Shown: piece after piece, positions 22,015 to 33,748 of the stretch | Position numbering within the stretch: position 1 is the first letter of the stretch | How the letters are laid out: each line of letters starts with the position of its first letter | Assembly: GCA_018343915.1 (NCBI GenBank) | Contig: JABRWF010000001.1 | Location: 3,038,001 to 3,102,000, forward strand | DNA length: 64,000 nucleotides | Direction of reading: 5' to 3' | Source: Agroathelia rolfsii | Taxonomy: Eukaryota > Basidiomycota > Agaricomycetes > Amylocorticiales > Amylocorticiaceae | Notes under the pieces: generated by a model | The model's input: the letters and a program-made list of their open reading frames with translations, nothing else | Database searches by the model: none | Told to the model about the DNA's origin: nothing | Made by a program: the position numbers and the translations under genes

Positions 22015-24198
22015 TTAATCCAGATCGACATCCCTTTGGAAGAGACTCTCAATACCCTGGAGGGCCTGCGAGGCAGCTCCGGCGGCAGCGCCCTTTCCTG
22101 CACTCTTGGCGATGTCCTTACCCAGACCGCGGGCCTCGAGTTCGCGACCGAAGAGACCTTGGAGGACCTGGCTGACTACAGCATTTCCAGCACTGCTTGC
22201 GACGCCCTTGCCGATGTCTTTGCCCAAACCACGAGCCTCAAGTTCAAGGTCGTTGGTTAGTAGATCCTCCATATCGCGGCCGAAGAGGCCTTGGAAGAGC
22301 TGGGTGAGGGCTGCACTGCCAGCACCGCTCGCTACGCCCTTGCCAATTTCCTTGCCCAGGCTACGGGCCTCAAATTCGCGTCCGAAAAGACCCTGGAAGA
22401 GCTGGGTGATTGCTGCACTGCCTGCACCGCTCGCGACTCCCTTGCCAATTTCCTTGCCAATGCCGCGACTCTCGAGGTCAAGGTCATTGTCCAGAAGGCT
22501 CTCCATCTCGCGTCCGAAGAGGCCTTGGAAGAGCTGGGAGATAGCTGCATCGCCAGCACCACTCGCTGCACTCTTGCCAATTTCCTTTCCCAGCCCACGG
22601 GTCTTGAGGTCAGGGGGCAGAAGACCCTCAATTCCCTGGATGATCTGCTGGAAAGCAGCACCGCCGGCGCCACTAAGAAGACCTTTGCCCACGGCACTAC
22701 CGATTCCGGCACGTGCCTCAAGCTCAGAGTCGATTGCGACAGGGAAAGGCCTGACACCGTGTGGTAGGGAGACGTTACAAATGGGTTGGCCGGTAATTGG
22801 CAAGATACTGTCATCGCGACGGAGGTGTTGCTCGATCTCTCCAATGATGTTACTCACGACTGTTCAAGAAGAAGTTAAAACACACATATTCCGTTTATGG
22901 ATGATGCTATGAAAATATCTCACGTCCGTTCGCGGCACCAGATGCGGCATTGGAAACCACATCATGAGTAAGCGAAGATGACGAGGAGCTGCCACTAGAC
23001 TTGGCGCGGGTTGTAAGTTCGCGGCGCAAGTGCTTTTCGATCTCGCCAATTATGTTGGTGACGACTGGTGTAGAAGGAGGGCAAGAAGGCCAGAATTAAG
23101 CATTGATATATGAGGAGGCAGAAAAGAAGATGACTCACGACCGTTGGCAGCACCAGTGGCAGCATTCGTGGCAATTTGGTGGCCGAGCGACGGCTCTTCC
23201 TCCGAACTACCAGCAGACTTTGCGCGGGCCATGAGGTCGCGAGGCAAGTGCTGCTCGATCTCTCCAATAATGCTGCTTACGACTATATATTTTAAAAAAA
23301 GGATTAATTTTTGTTGATGAATCGGTGAAAAATGAAGGTATCTCACGTCCGTTCGCAGCACCAGACGCAGCGTTCGTGGCGATATCATGAGTAATCGATG
23401 ATGATGAAGAGCTGCCACTAGACTTGGCGCGGGTTGTAAGTTCGCGGCGCAGATGCTTTTCGATCTCGCCAATTATGTTGGTGACGACTGGTGTAAAAAG
23501 AGGGGAAGAAAATCAGAATTAAGTAATCACTGACATACCAGAATGCAGAACAAAAAATGACTCACGACCGTTGGCAGCACCAGAGGCAGCATTCGTGGCA
23601 ATTTGGTGGCCGAGCGACGGCTCTTCCTCCGAACTACCAGCAGACTTTGCGCGGGCCATAAAGTCGCGAGGCAAGTGCTGCTCGATCTCTCCAATAATGC
23701 TGCTTACGACTATTTTTTATTTTATTTTAAAAAAAGCAATTAACTTTTGTTAATGAATCAGTGAAAAATGAAGGTATCTCACGTCCGTTCGCGGCACCAG
23801 ACGCAGCGTTCGTGGTGATATCATGAGTAATCGATGATGATGAAGAGCTGCCACCAGACTTCGCACGGGCCTCAAGCTCACGACTGAAGAGGCCTTCGAT
23901 CCCCTGGATACCCTGAGTCACAACTATGATATAAGGGGGAAAGGAATCAGATCAAATTCAATGTTCCTTCCTTGAAGTACTACTTACGACCGTCAGTAAG
24001 TGAGCTAACGACACCACTTCCGGCTTTGCCAGCAGCACTCGAGAACTTTCCACGAGCATCGATACTATACGGATTTTGTCAGTCCCAAGCCCTATATGAA
24101 TGAAGTAGGGGAAGGGATAAAGCTTACGGAGCAGCAAAGGCGGGAGTGGAAGCAGCAACGGCGGTGGCGACAAGAACAATCTTGGAAGAAGCAACCAT
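22015..24198 (-). CDS. Secreted internally repetitive glycine-zipper-like protein (567 aa)
   Basis: Exons: 24128-24198, 23988-24064, 23783-23923, 23566-23709, 23347-23487, 23139-23282, 22924-23064, 22015-22859 (568 codons with stop). Residues 1-24 form a signal peptide (MVASSKIVLVATAVAASTPA, then FAAP). Residues about 50-300 are modules of 47 or 48 residues, one per exon, most with IIGEIE(K/Q)HL near the start and ending in NAASGAANG. They alternate between a Ser-rich type (RRELTTRAKSSGSSSSS) and a Glu-containing type (PRDLMARAKSAGSSEEEP). Residues about 320-567 hold six units of the pattern GLGKEIGKGVASGAGSAA followed by LFQGLFGRE, with small residues spaced as in glycine zippers. Amphipathic, membrane- or surface-active helices are plausible. 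No known domain is recognised; a precursor of processed peptides or a wall/surface protein are the main options. Confidence 0.8.
22924..23709 (-). repeat. Tandem exon-intron duplication, about 422-bp period
   Basis: The exon pair 23566-23709 plus 23347-23487 is repeated as 23139-23282 plus 22924-23064. Introns as well as exons are alike: ACGACTGGTGTA at the exon border occurs at about 23061 and 23483, and intron bases such as TCAGAATTAAG/CCAGAATTAAG follow in both. This is a recent in-gene segmental duplication of two modules. Confidence 0.85.
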
Positions 24199-25108
24199 AT
24201 TTGACAGATGTATAGGGATTATGAGGAAGGGAAATTAAATGATTAGATGATTAAAGAGAATAATATGGGTCTCGGAATGATCGTCGAGGAATTAAGGCAA
24301 AGAAGAAAGTAAATGTGAACGTGAGAAGGGCAACCGGTGCCTCTAGAGAGAAACAAAAGTAGAGATGAGTGTGGAAGTGAGCACTGCTGGGGAACTCCTA
24401 GCTTGAACCATATAGGTTTTATACCTGAGTTCGTACTACATCATACATGACCGGTGGGTGCAGAAACCATCGTAAAAAATATTTGAACCTTGGATATGCA
24501 CTGCATCCGGGCACCAAAAAAGCGCAAGTGGAAATGCGGCAACGTGGATGCTATCAAATTCAGATCTAGCACTACTTTCTCGTGTTTGTGTTGTCTAGAC
24601 TGATGTATTCCGCCGCGATACACCATTCCAAAAAGAGTAACTGTAGAACATTACAGTTTACATTGAGATAACGGTTCAAATAGCCCAGCTTCTTGAAGCA
24701 AGTGTATTGAGAGTCGGAGTGGCACAGAGATAATAGACAGAGTTAACTGTCCAAGTTTAGAATACAATCCCTTTTCCGCTGTATACAGAATCCTGAAGCA
24801 GATATCAATTAGTTCTTGGCTGTACAAGAGCACGGAAACATGATACTAGATGAAATGATGATCGGTCACTGCCAAAATCAGAGAAATGATCATTTGGGAA
24901 CGGCATGCAAGGCAAAGCAAAGCAAGCGGAGTTGACACAAAAACTACGTTGGGTATTGGATGAGATGCCAAGACGCTGAAGTTGATGTAGTTTGATGAGT
25001 TGATTGTGTCGCCTTTTCATCATCAAACCCGTAATGATGGGGATGGAAACTGATAACGATAGATCCGGTAACAGCAAGAAAGATATACAAAGAAAACGTA
25101 AATTCGTC
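24199..25108. other. Intergenic region, promoter side of the repeat gene
   Basis: Upstream of the secreted repeat gene and downstream of the Nop6-like gene, both on the minus strand. A TATA-like TATAGGTTTTATA near 24410 lies about 215 bp from the repeat-gene start. No further gene is seen. Confidence 0.4.
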
Positions 25109-26378
25109 TCAGCCAACTTGGATGGCATTTGCGCCGGTACCCTGTGGTCGGGCCGATTTCTTTTTGCCTCTAACTTTAGATGATGTATGTCTTTGCCCTC
25201 CGCGATGGGTTTTGCCATCATCCACATCCCCAACAGACCACGTCCGTTTGCCAGCATGTTCCTGTTCCATTCCCGATGTAGCGGAGTATCTTTGTGGACG
25301 TTGTTGTTGATTACCATCGATCGCCTCATCAGCACCATTGCCCCTTGTTTTGCGTTTGGTCTGTAAGAATGCAAAAAATACATTGTTATATATCTTGATT
25401 CCTAAGAGGAGAAGTTTTGAGTAAACGACATTACCCTCTGTCCATGAAGATCTTTATTTCGCTTCCTGAGTTTTTCTAACCTACTGTCGCTCTTTCCACC
25501 ACCACCGGCGGTCAGCTCAACATTAATCCGACGGCCATCCAGCTCTGACTGGTGCAGCTTCAGGGCCTGCTGAAGTGCATTACGATGTGTGAACTCGAGA
25601 AATGCGCAGCCCTTGGATTTGGCCGTTGACTTGCCCAAGATGGATTTTTGTGTTAAAAGGCGAATCGAAGGTGGTGGATCTTTAGAGAAAGGGGGCTATC
25701 GTGAGGGGAATAATGGGACTATTCCTCATGGAGGCTCACCACAGACTGCAAAGTGTTTCCGAATGTCCTCAGTAGATGTCGTGTATTTTAAATTCCCTTA
25801 AACATGGCAAGAGGGCGTTAGGTTTAGTATCTTCCACTGGTGAATGCTTCAAGACCCTTACCAACGAACAAAATAAACCGCTGCTTTCCAGATGGTTTTT
25901 TGCCGTCTTCTCCTTTGTTTGCTTCATCCGAAGCGTTTTCAGGGGAGAGCTTAGACCTTTTCCTCTTCCCAGACGATTCGTTCTTTTCATCAGTGGCGGT
26001 AGCATTCCTCAAAGTTTCGTCTATCCCATCGTCCTCATCGCCATCCTCTCTCTTCCTCTTCTTTGATTTCGTCTTCACAGCCCTTACATCACCACCTTGT
26101 CTCTGTTTCTCTTTGCCCTTAGCCTTGTCCGATTTCAGCGTCTCCTGGAGCTCATTTTTCTGTCTCGGTAAAGGCCCAGACCGCTGCTGCCCCTTGTTAT
26201 CGAGTGCCTCGTCCTCTTCATCAAGCATGAGGTTGTCCGCCTCGGGTACATCGAGTACGCCATCCGATCCATCGCCGCCGCTGCGCCTCTTCTTCCCACC
26301 TCCCGTGCGAAAAGCAAGGCCTTTCTTTTGCTTTTTGGTAAGCTTTTGTCCAGGTTTGGTCAAACTGTCGCTGTTCAT
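25109..26378 (-). CDS. Nop6-like RRM protein, ribosome biogenesis (356 aa)
   Basis: Exons: 25862-26378, 25740-25796, 25435-25679, 25109-25360. The N-terminal 170 residues are Lys/Glu/Asp-rich (KKQKKGLAF, KSKKRKREDGDEDDG, GKRKRSKLS), typical of nucleolar proteins. One RRM follows: RNP2-like FILFVGNLKYTT, then KSKGCAFLEFTHRNALQQAL (RNP1) and ELDGRRINVELTAGG. The C-terminal tail is basic (RLEKLRKRNKDLHGQR) and ends in GTGANAIQVG. The RNP2 motif is split by the first intron. Length and layout resemble fungal Nop6, a small-subunit assembly factor, though other single-RRM nucleolar proteins remain possible. It is divergent from the Con-6 gene. Confidence 0.75.
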
Positions 26379-27148
26379 TTTGAGACCCGATGTTGTAAAT
26401 TGCCTTGTGTCGTTTTGGTGGAGTCCGTGTATAAGGCTCAGGATCAGATCGGCCAGTAGTTATATATTTTGTCTATAATGACTTACTGGCGGGATATGAC
26501 GACAATGACGGCCTTATTAACGAGATATCATTCAGTAAGTGAGACAAAGGAACGAAGTTCTGATCGCGCGAGCAAATAGACAAACGGAAATGGCGATCAG
26601 GCTCAGGCGCCGTCTCGTGATCAAGAACACGTGCCTCCAATAGGCGATACTTCCGTGATCACAACATCGACAATAATGGAAATTATGGATGAAACTTATT
26701 GTGTCTATTGCTCATATGTAAACTTTCAATATGAGTGGTGCTCTTCGACCTTGACCCTGCCTGTCATTTGGAGAGCTCAATTCTGACGCGGCTTATATGA
26801 TCTTATATGAACGACTGCTAATACACTAATGTCTTGTTTGTGTTTGTCTCATAATAATGACGGATACCGTAACAGTGATGTGAAGGGTGACTCCACTGGC
26901 AAAACTTGGATGCGATCTCTTACACCCTGCAAAGCGCTTGTAATTCGATAGACAGCATCGATGACGACGAATGACGAACTGAACGGGCCTCTCTGACTTC
27001 ATCGTTGCCCCGTTAACCCATTTCCCTATACGACTGCTGCTCGTCGAAAAGGTATATATACTGGGCCATGGTGAAGCTGGGATAGCCATCATCCCATCCC
27101 TTCTCACTGAAACTTTCAAATCATTTGCAACCGGCTCCTATATTCAAC
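26379..27148. promoter_or_regulatory. Divergent region Nop6-like / Con-6, with TATA box
   Basis: Contains the promoters of both flanking genes. A TATA box (GGTATATATA at 27051-27060) lies about 90 bp before the Con-6 ATG, a good distance for a strongly regulated fungal gene. No TATA box is clear on the Nop6-like side. Confidence 0.6.
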
Positions 27149-27830
27149 ATGTCTAACATTGGAAACGTGAGCAATATATTGTTCTTCCAGGTCAAGGATT
27201 ACGCATACTCACATACCTTTCTTCTATAGATTGCTGGCGGTCACAGTCCGTATTCAATTACCGCTATGAACCTTGCGATGACATGGTTTACTAACTTTTG
27301 GTTTTCTGCAGAGGCAACCCTCTCCAACCCCAGGACTTCCGACGAGGCCAAGGAGCACTCCCAACAGGTTCTCAACGAACTCGAGAACTCTGGAGGGCTT
27401 GAGAACTCCGCCAATGTCCGCGACACTGGCAAGAACATTGGCAACGTCGCTGGTGGTCACAAGGTAAATATCTGCGCATATACTCGGTGGTATGGTCTAT
27501 TGACAAGCAGGGGAAACTTTTGTCCAACAGGCCGCCTTGAAGAATCCCAACGTCTCCGAGGAGGCCAAGGAGCGCTCTGAACAGGTTCTCAATCAGATCG
27601 ACAGCTCTGGCCTGGCTGAAGATACTGTAGACAGCCGCGACGCACTGAAGAACACTGGTAACGTCGTTGGCGGCCACAAGGCAAGTATCTTATTTCCGAC
27701 GCATACATCCGGTAGTATTGTTTACTGACAGTCCGGGTTCTCGTGTATACAGGCTGCCTTGAAGAACCCCAACGTTTCTGGAGAGGCCAAAGAACACTCC
27801 CAACAGGTCCTCGACGAGATGGGTGCTTAA
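27149..27830 (+). CDS. Conidiation-specific protein 6 (Con-6) repeat protein (137 aa)
   Basis: Five exons: 27149-27166, 27230-27245, 27312-27463, 27531-27680, 27753-27830. Three Con-6 motifs are seen, each with GGHKA..(S/K)NP..S.EAKE.S...L; in all three the GHK comes at an exon end, so the repeat and exon borders move together. The first two exons are tiny (18 and 16 nt). The intron 27681-27752 starts with GCAAGT, a GC-AG intron; all others are GT-AG. Con-6 in Neurospora accumulates during conidiation and is small, hydrophilic and of unknown biochemical role; homologues are also stress- or stage-induced in other fungi. The TATA box upstream fits inducible expression. Confidence 0.92.
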
Positions 27831-28308
27831 AGTTGCTGCTTGATAGTAGCACGGTCAACGGTTATTGTTAGCCCAAATGAGTAAACGATCCTGTAATATG
27901 TAGCATATTTCTTGAACCACTATTAATAATCTCACAATGATGTTTGACTTGATCGTGATGAGGGTGCATGAACGATAATAATAAAGATATTTGATTGACC
28001 TATTCAAAGGTACTTGAGTCAGATGCAAGTTAGTAGTACAGTTGATGTTGTTAAATGCCTGAGAAATGGAAGCCTCGAGTACACTGATGTGAAAAGTCTA
28101 GGAATAAAGTATACGTATACGAATAAGTTGCTGGTCGAAGCATCGACCCGATCGCAGGAAACGAACTGAACATGACAAATAATCATGACCAATAGACAAG
28201 ATGAATGCCATAAAAAAAATGGCACTAGAAAGAAAGAAAAAGGGCTTAGTCATCATGCAGCGTGTACCACAACCGAAGGGAGGGGAGGAGCCCCTGGCTG
28301 ACATAACC
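27831..28308. other. Convergent intergenic region
   Basis: 3' flanks of the Con-6 gene and of the next minus-strand gene. No gene seen. Confidence 0.4.
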
Positions 28309-30221
28309 TCATCCAATACTCAGACTCCCCACCCCATCTCCCGCACCATCTACCTCACGCTCCCTCTCCTCATCCTCGCCTCTCCGCCCAAACCTCGTCG
28401 ACGGCCTCAAAATGGGACTCGCCAGCCCAATCAACATCGCATTTCGCATTGTTGGGCTGTTGAGCACACCGGGTGACCCCGTGAGACCCATCGCCGCTGC
28501 GGTCGGCCGAACAGGATACGGCATGGCGGTATTGACCGTCGGCGAAGACGCCGCGGAGCTCGCAGCCGAGGTGGGACCGGCGGCGGAGGCGTATGGTACG
28601 GAAATCGGTACTGGGAGCGTGCGTGAGCTAGAGCCGGGGCGAAAGTAGGATACCGAGGGGGACACAGCGCGTCGTTTGGCTGAGGTTGGATAGGGGTCAT
28701 ATCGGTCGTCGTCTGGACGAGGAAACAACAATAAGATACTTGTATCTTTTTCGTTCTGTTCAATAGAAAGATAGGGGCTTACGTTTTCGTTTGTTCGATC
28801 GTACGGCACTTGCCGTGGGTGGAGGTGTATACCGCCACGAAGAAGGAACAGGCATGTGGGACATCGATGGCGATGGCTAATGTAATCGCACATCTCTATG
28901 AGCATATTACTTTTCAAAGAGAAGGATGCGAGCCCGCTTACAGCATCTACGTCCATCATTGCTCCCCCAGGACTGTCCACGCCACTTGTACTCCCTCCAC
29001 CACCAAACGAATGGGATATATCATCCCCATTGACACTTCCAGCTGGCGTATGCATACCACTATACCCATCGCCACGAGTGGGGACAACGGGCCAGCCGAA
29101 CGTTGAATTCCAATCATCTCCGCCATCCCCACCACCAGCACCATAATCGTCGTCGTCATTATCATCGTCACTGGGCGCGCGTGCATCATCGCCATCAGCA
29201 CCCAAATCATCACGATCAAAGAAACTGCCACCGCTACCCATGCTGCCTCCTCCCGTCCCGCGGGGTGTGCGTGGTGGGTGGTGGATCGGAGGCAGCTCGG
29301 CCACGAGTTTTTGGAATGCCGCCTCGGACTTGACCTCGCTCTCTTCGGGGCGTGACTCTTCGATGAGCAGGTTACGGATGCGAGGTATTTTTAACTGATG
29401 TAGGGGAAAGGGTTAGGATCGGGATCATGTGACTTGGGTTGGGGGAGAAAACCGGGAAAAGGATCACGAGAGGAGGAAAATAGAGAGAGAGAAATGTGAG
29501 GGGGAGGGGGGGAGTTGCAAATGGCGACATGGGTTCTTACCGGATACGTCATCCGTCGTAGGTGTAAGCTAGGTGGGAGATCCATATTGTCCATATGAAC
29601 ATCGCGCCTGTATGGTGTCGAAGGCAAGCCTGTTGAATCTCTCTTCATGGGCGAGGCAGAGCGGCTGTTACTCCGGCTACTGTTGCTTGTAGAAGCAGAA
29701 CCGGAGCTCGTGGCAGCAGGACCTGTGGCAGCTGTGATAATTTCCACTGGAGGACCCAGAGAAGATGTCGAGGACGCTTGGGACATCGACAGTGGTGGCG
29801 TGCTTGTATCCTCAGAGATCAAAGACGGGGAATGGTTTAAGCCTGAAAGCATTTGTGCATCGCTGTCACTCTCGAGCTCGGACTCGTCAATGATGATGCG
29901 TGAGCCGCTGCTGGACTGGCGGCGGCTTAGCTGGTGCGGATGGGTAGAGGAGGCATTTGAAATAGATGCCTCATCCTCGAGGGCGGACGGGGGCGCGGTG
30001 ATGGGAAAGGCAGACACAAGAGGGCTAGTGAGGCGGGAGTCGGAAAAGTACTGAGGCTTGGGGGTCAGTACGCTAGGGCGGCGGAAGCGATACTGAATCT
30101 CAGCAGAACTGGATGTGGAAGAGGAAGATGTAGAGGGCAGAGCAAAGTCAGAGGACGAGGTGGGCAGAGTGGGTCGAGTAGTGCCTACACCGAGCATAGG
30201 GCGGGGATGGACTTCGGACAT
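28309..30221 (-). CDS. Low-complexity protein with NLS-like motifs (543 aa), unknown
   Basis: Exons: 29541-30221, 28942-29394, 28783-28876, 28309-28712 (544 codons with stop). The start MSEVHPRPMLGVG is preceded by an in-frame longer frame without support. The N-terminal 225 residues are Ser/Thr/Pro-rich. A conserved-looking helical segment spans the first intron: RRMTYPLKIPRIRNLLIEES, then EVKSEAAFQKLVAELPPIH. An acidic Asp/Gly stretch follows. The small third exon gives PSPSMSHMPVPSSWRYTPPP and SNKRKHDDRYDPYP with KRR next to it, NLS-like basic clusters. The end is Arg/Glu-rich. A nuclear regulator is a reasonable inference, but the family is not recognised. The 94-nt exon was accepted because it restores the phase on both sides. 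Confidence 0.65.
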
Positions 30222-30587
30222 GATGCCTGTAAGGTGCCGGGGTAGCAGAAGGCGGAGTAGTATTATAATACCAGAAGGGCACACTGGCCCGACAGTTAGT
30301 GGAAGAGTGTCAGTAAGGAGCAATGCAAGTAGCAGGAGTGGATGGAGGGAGCAATCATGCAATCATGGGCTACCACCCATAGGGGTTAATTCCCTTATCT
30401 GGTAATAAACCTCATCTCCCATGGCGTTGGGTTATATAGCAATTCGAACAATACTAACATGCTATATGCTATAGCATGATGGAGCTATAGTTTAGCATAA
30501 TTCAAAAGCTTGCAGCTGAGTATATGTTATGTATGTAGATTATTATTCCAGTATCTATGAAAACGACGCCAACGCATGTCCATTACC
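30222..30587. other. Intergenic region between two minus-strand genes
   Basis: AT-rich; GCTATA/TATAGC motifs recur near 30463-30490. Nothing else recognised. Confidence 0.4.
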
Positions 30588-31428
30588 TCAAACACCCTGG
30601 CTTATTAGATCGATAACTGTCCACGCCGATAGTCCGAGGAGTCCTAAAGCCATTATCATGTCAGTTATTACTTTTTCGTACATCAGCTTGCTCAGACGCA
30701 CCTATGAGGGAGACACGGCCGAAGCTGCCCCCCTTTGCGTTCCGCTATCAGATGCGCGAGTCATGAGAACAGGCCAGTCGCCCTGGAGCACACAGAAATA
30801 TCTGGCACTCACCTTCTCCGGGTCACCGGTGATATAGCCGCGCGTGAATTGGATGCGAGAGAAGATCCAGAGCACACCGAGTGCAGCTGCCGCCTTGGGC
30901 ACCTTGAGGCCAGACACTATCGTCCTGTACGCGCGACAGCAGCAAGGGACATAAATGAACGTCTCCTGTCAACTATGGTCTGCAGCGCGGCCAGAAAAAA
31001 AAAAAAAGCTAACCCGGTAAGAAATATGGGAAGAGTCTCCAGAGTGTTCTGATGTGCCCCTGCGGTATTTGTTAAGATGCCATGCTCGGTGATGTGGACA
31101 CGTAGAACAGACATACTCTGAGCACAGTTGAAGATATGGGCATCTTGGGATGCCTCTGCCTCTTCCTTATCTGCATAGACTGAGGGATGGGTATGTGTTA
31201 TGTGCCATTTGGTCTTCTTTGGGCAACAAGGTCACCCACGCTTGGGATATGGAATGCTGGCCCGGCCACGCCATTTGTTCACGGTCATCATTTGGTATAT
31301 GAGCACATAGCCAGAGCCGACAATGGATGCCAGGACAAAGGAGTACCTTTATATGGGTTACTGTAAGCCCATATACTGCAAAGCCACAAAGCGCATACAT
31401 ACCCTTTGGGGACGACGAGAGAGGACAT
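30588..31428 (-). CDS. MAPEG family membrane protein, microsomal glutathione S-transferase 3-like (150 aa)
   Basis: Seven small exons: 31403-31428, 31240-31346, 31117-31179, 31014-31059, 30813-30924, 30702-30744, 30588-30643. The product starts MSSLVVPKGYSFVLASIVGS and has four hydrophobic segments (about 8-30, 70-90, 92-112, 128-146). The family core is FNCAQRAHQNTLETLPIFLT, with GYITGDPEKRN and the C-terminal FGRVSLIGLLGLSAW. MGST3 proteins conjugate glutathione to lipophilic electrophiles and reduce lipid peroxides in ER membranes. Length (150 aa) is typical. It is divergent from RRB1. The exon borders were chosen so that every conserved block stays in frame. Confidence 0.92.
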
Positions 31429-31767
31429 AGTGCACAAGGCAAGGAAAAGACAAACTCGAGGGCTGCTTGAGGCGAATGGCTGGTTAAATAGTAGCCATGT
31501 TATCTGGATAGCAACGCAGCCGCCGCAGACACGCGTCCGTCAGGCCAAGTCAGAAGATGATAGTCATTCATTTGATTGGGTTCTGCTGCTACTGTAACTC
31601 GCGTCTATTTGCACGTCACAAATAATCACCCCTCTATCTTCTATACCCACGTGATCGCGAACGGCGCGGGAGCATATATCCGGGCCCGCGTGTTTCACTG
31701 ATTGGCGGCAAAAGAAAAAAAAAAAAAAGTATAATTATCCACAGTTTCACATTCCAACGCCCCTGTC
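31429..31767. promoter_or_regulatory. Divergent region MGST3-like / RRB1
   Basis: Holds both promoters. Has a CACGTG E-box at about 31650 and an A tract at about 31714-31727 close to the RRB1 start; no clear TATA box. Confidence 0.45.
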
Positions 31768-33541
31768 ATGTCCAAGCGATCCGTCACAGAAATTCAGTCC
31801 GTACAGGCAGATGGCCAAGCATATGCAAAGGCAACAGGCAGCGGTGCCAAACGTCCACAGGGCACGATCGATGAGATGGGCGAGTTTGAGGATGCCTGGG
31901 AAGATGAGATCGAGAGCGATGAAGACGTCCACGATGCAGAGACTGTTGCAGACGGGAATGGTATACCTCATGGTTGTACACTTGGGTCATGAATGCATAT
32001 GGGCTAATCTATAATTGCTTTTTACCTGGCTAGGTATGGATGTTGATGAGGTCATGCCAGCAATAGAAGAGTCCGATGAACAACCTGCAGCACCCAAGGT
32101 GTATATCCCCGGCTCACATACACTCGGCAAGGATGAGATACTAGAACCAGACGACTCTGTATACATCATGCGGCATTCTATGAATGTCAACTGGCCATGT
32201 CTATCGTTTGATGTCCTACGGGATAGTCTGGGATACGAGCGCCAGCGCTACCCCGCCACGGCCTATATCGTTTCTGGAACTCAGGCAGACCAGGCCAAGA
32301 ACAACGAAATTAATGTGTACAAGATGAGCTCATTACACAAGACACAAAAAGACAACGGTAAAACGGCTTTTCCATCTTTTCTTGAAAATATCTCATATAC
32401 GGAGGTGCTAGATGATTCTGATTCGGACGACGATGATGACAACGACGACGGACTTGACGAGGACGCCGTGCTAGAGCACCGTACGATCCCACACGTGGGA
32501 GGCGTCAACCGCGTTCGAGCACAGCCTTTACCACACGACTCTCCCCTCCCCCCTGCCTCGAACCCATACTATGTCGCTAGCTGGGCCGACACGGGTAAAG
32601 TGCATATCTGGAACGTACGACCGGTGATTGAATCGCTCGACGTGCCTGGCACGTCCGCCTACGACAAAAAGCCCGCATTCACTAATAACTCCCACGGGCG
32701 TACCGAGGGCTTCGCTATGGACTGGGCTGCATCATCGCCCGATAGCGCGAGCAGTTCGCTCAGGCTTCTCACTGGCGATATTCACGCCAAGATCCATCTT
32801 ACGACAGCCGGCCCGGCCGGGTTCAATGCTCTCCCACAACCATTTTTGTCACACACGAGCAGCGTCGAAGATCTGCAGTGGAGCCCTGTCGAGAGCACGG
32901 TGTTTGCTTCGTGTTCGGCCGACCGCAGCGTGCTCGTATGGGACGTGCGGGTCAAGGGCCGCAAAAGTGTGGCCGGCATCCCCGCTGCACATGAGAGCGA
33001 CGTGAACGTCATCAGCTGGAATCGGGCCACGACGAACTTGCTCGTTAGCGGCGGCGATGAAGGTGGAATTAAGGTCTGGGATCTGCGTAATGTTGCCAAG
33101 AAAGAAGGGTCAGTTCCTGTGTCTATATACGATCCAGCGGTCTCGAGAGATCGGCGTGTGGATTTTGGAGCTGACGATTGTTCTTATTTCCTCCGCGAAT
33201 GTGTTTGTGTACATAGGTCCGCCGCACCGACACCCGTCGCATCATTCAACTGGCACAAAGCGCCGATCACATCCATCGAATGGCACCCTTCTGAAGACTC
33301 CATCCTTGTCGCCTCTGGCGCCGACGACCAAGTTACCCTTTGGGATCTCGCTGTCGAACAGGACGAAGATGAGACAGGCGCCATGACAGACGATAGCGAA
33401 CGGCAAGTACCACCGCAGCTCTTGTTCGTCCATCAAGGCCAGCGCGATATCAAGGAGGTCCACTGGCACCCACAGATCCCTGGTGCGGTCATCAGCACGG
33501 CCTCAGATGGGTTCAACATCTTCAAGACAATCTCGGTCTAA
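31768..33541 (+). CDS. RRB1: Rrb1/GRWD1-type WD40 ribosome assembly protein (512 aa)
   Basis: Chaperone-like WD40 protein that escorts ribosomal protein L3 to the nucleolus in yeast. Exons: 31768-31960, 32034-32357, 32412-33108, 33217-33541. The N terminus is acidic. The family region GSHTLGKDEILEPDDSVYIM then HSMNVNWPCLSFDVLRDSLG is diagnostic (CAF1C-like N-terminal domain). An acidic DDSDSDDDDDN stretch follows, then WD repeats with VLVWDVR, IKVWDLR and VTLWDLA. The end is HWHPQIPGAVISTASDGFNI. Two introns (32358-32411, 54 nt; 33109-33216, 108 nt) are multiples of three without in-frame stops, so a naive reading gives a longer protein; they are inferred from splice signals and fit of the WD repeats. 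Confidence 0.93.
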
Positions 33542-33748
33542 TTTCTTGGATTTTGTTGTTGTTGTTGTTGCTTGATTGCATGGAAGACCGTTTATAGCGG
33601 TGTGTTGTACAACATGATAGGTGTATCTATGATGGGTGGTCGAGAAGCTGTATGACGATGATGATGATGATATTGATGGAGTCCATTATGAAGGAGTTCA
33701 AAAGTAGAATAAAAACGTTTAAGATAGTAGACAATGGGATGGGATCGA

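Noticed and set aside
22036..22912. Plus-strand frames of up to 268 codons opposite the secreted repeat gene
   Set aside because: They mirror the repeats of the minus-strand gene; signal peptide, splice sites and module structure support only the minus strand.
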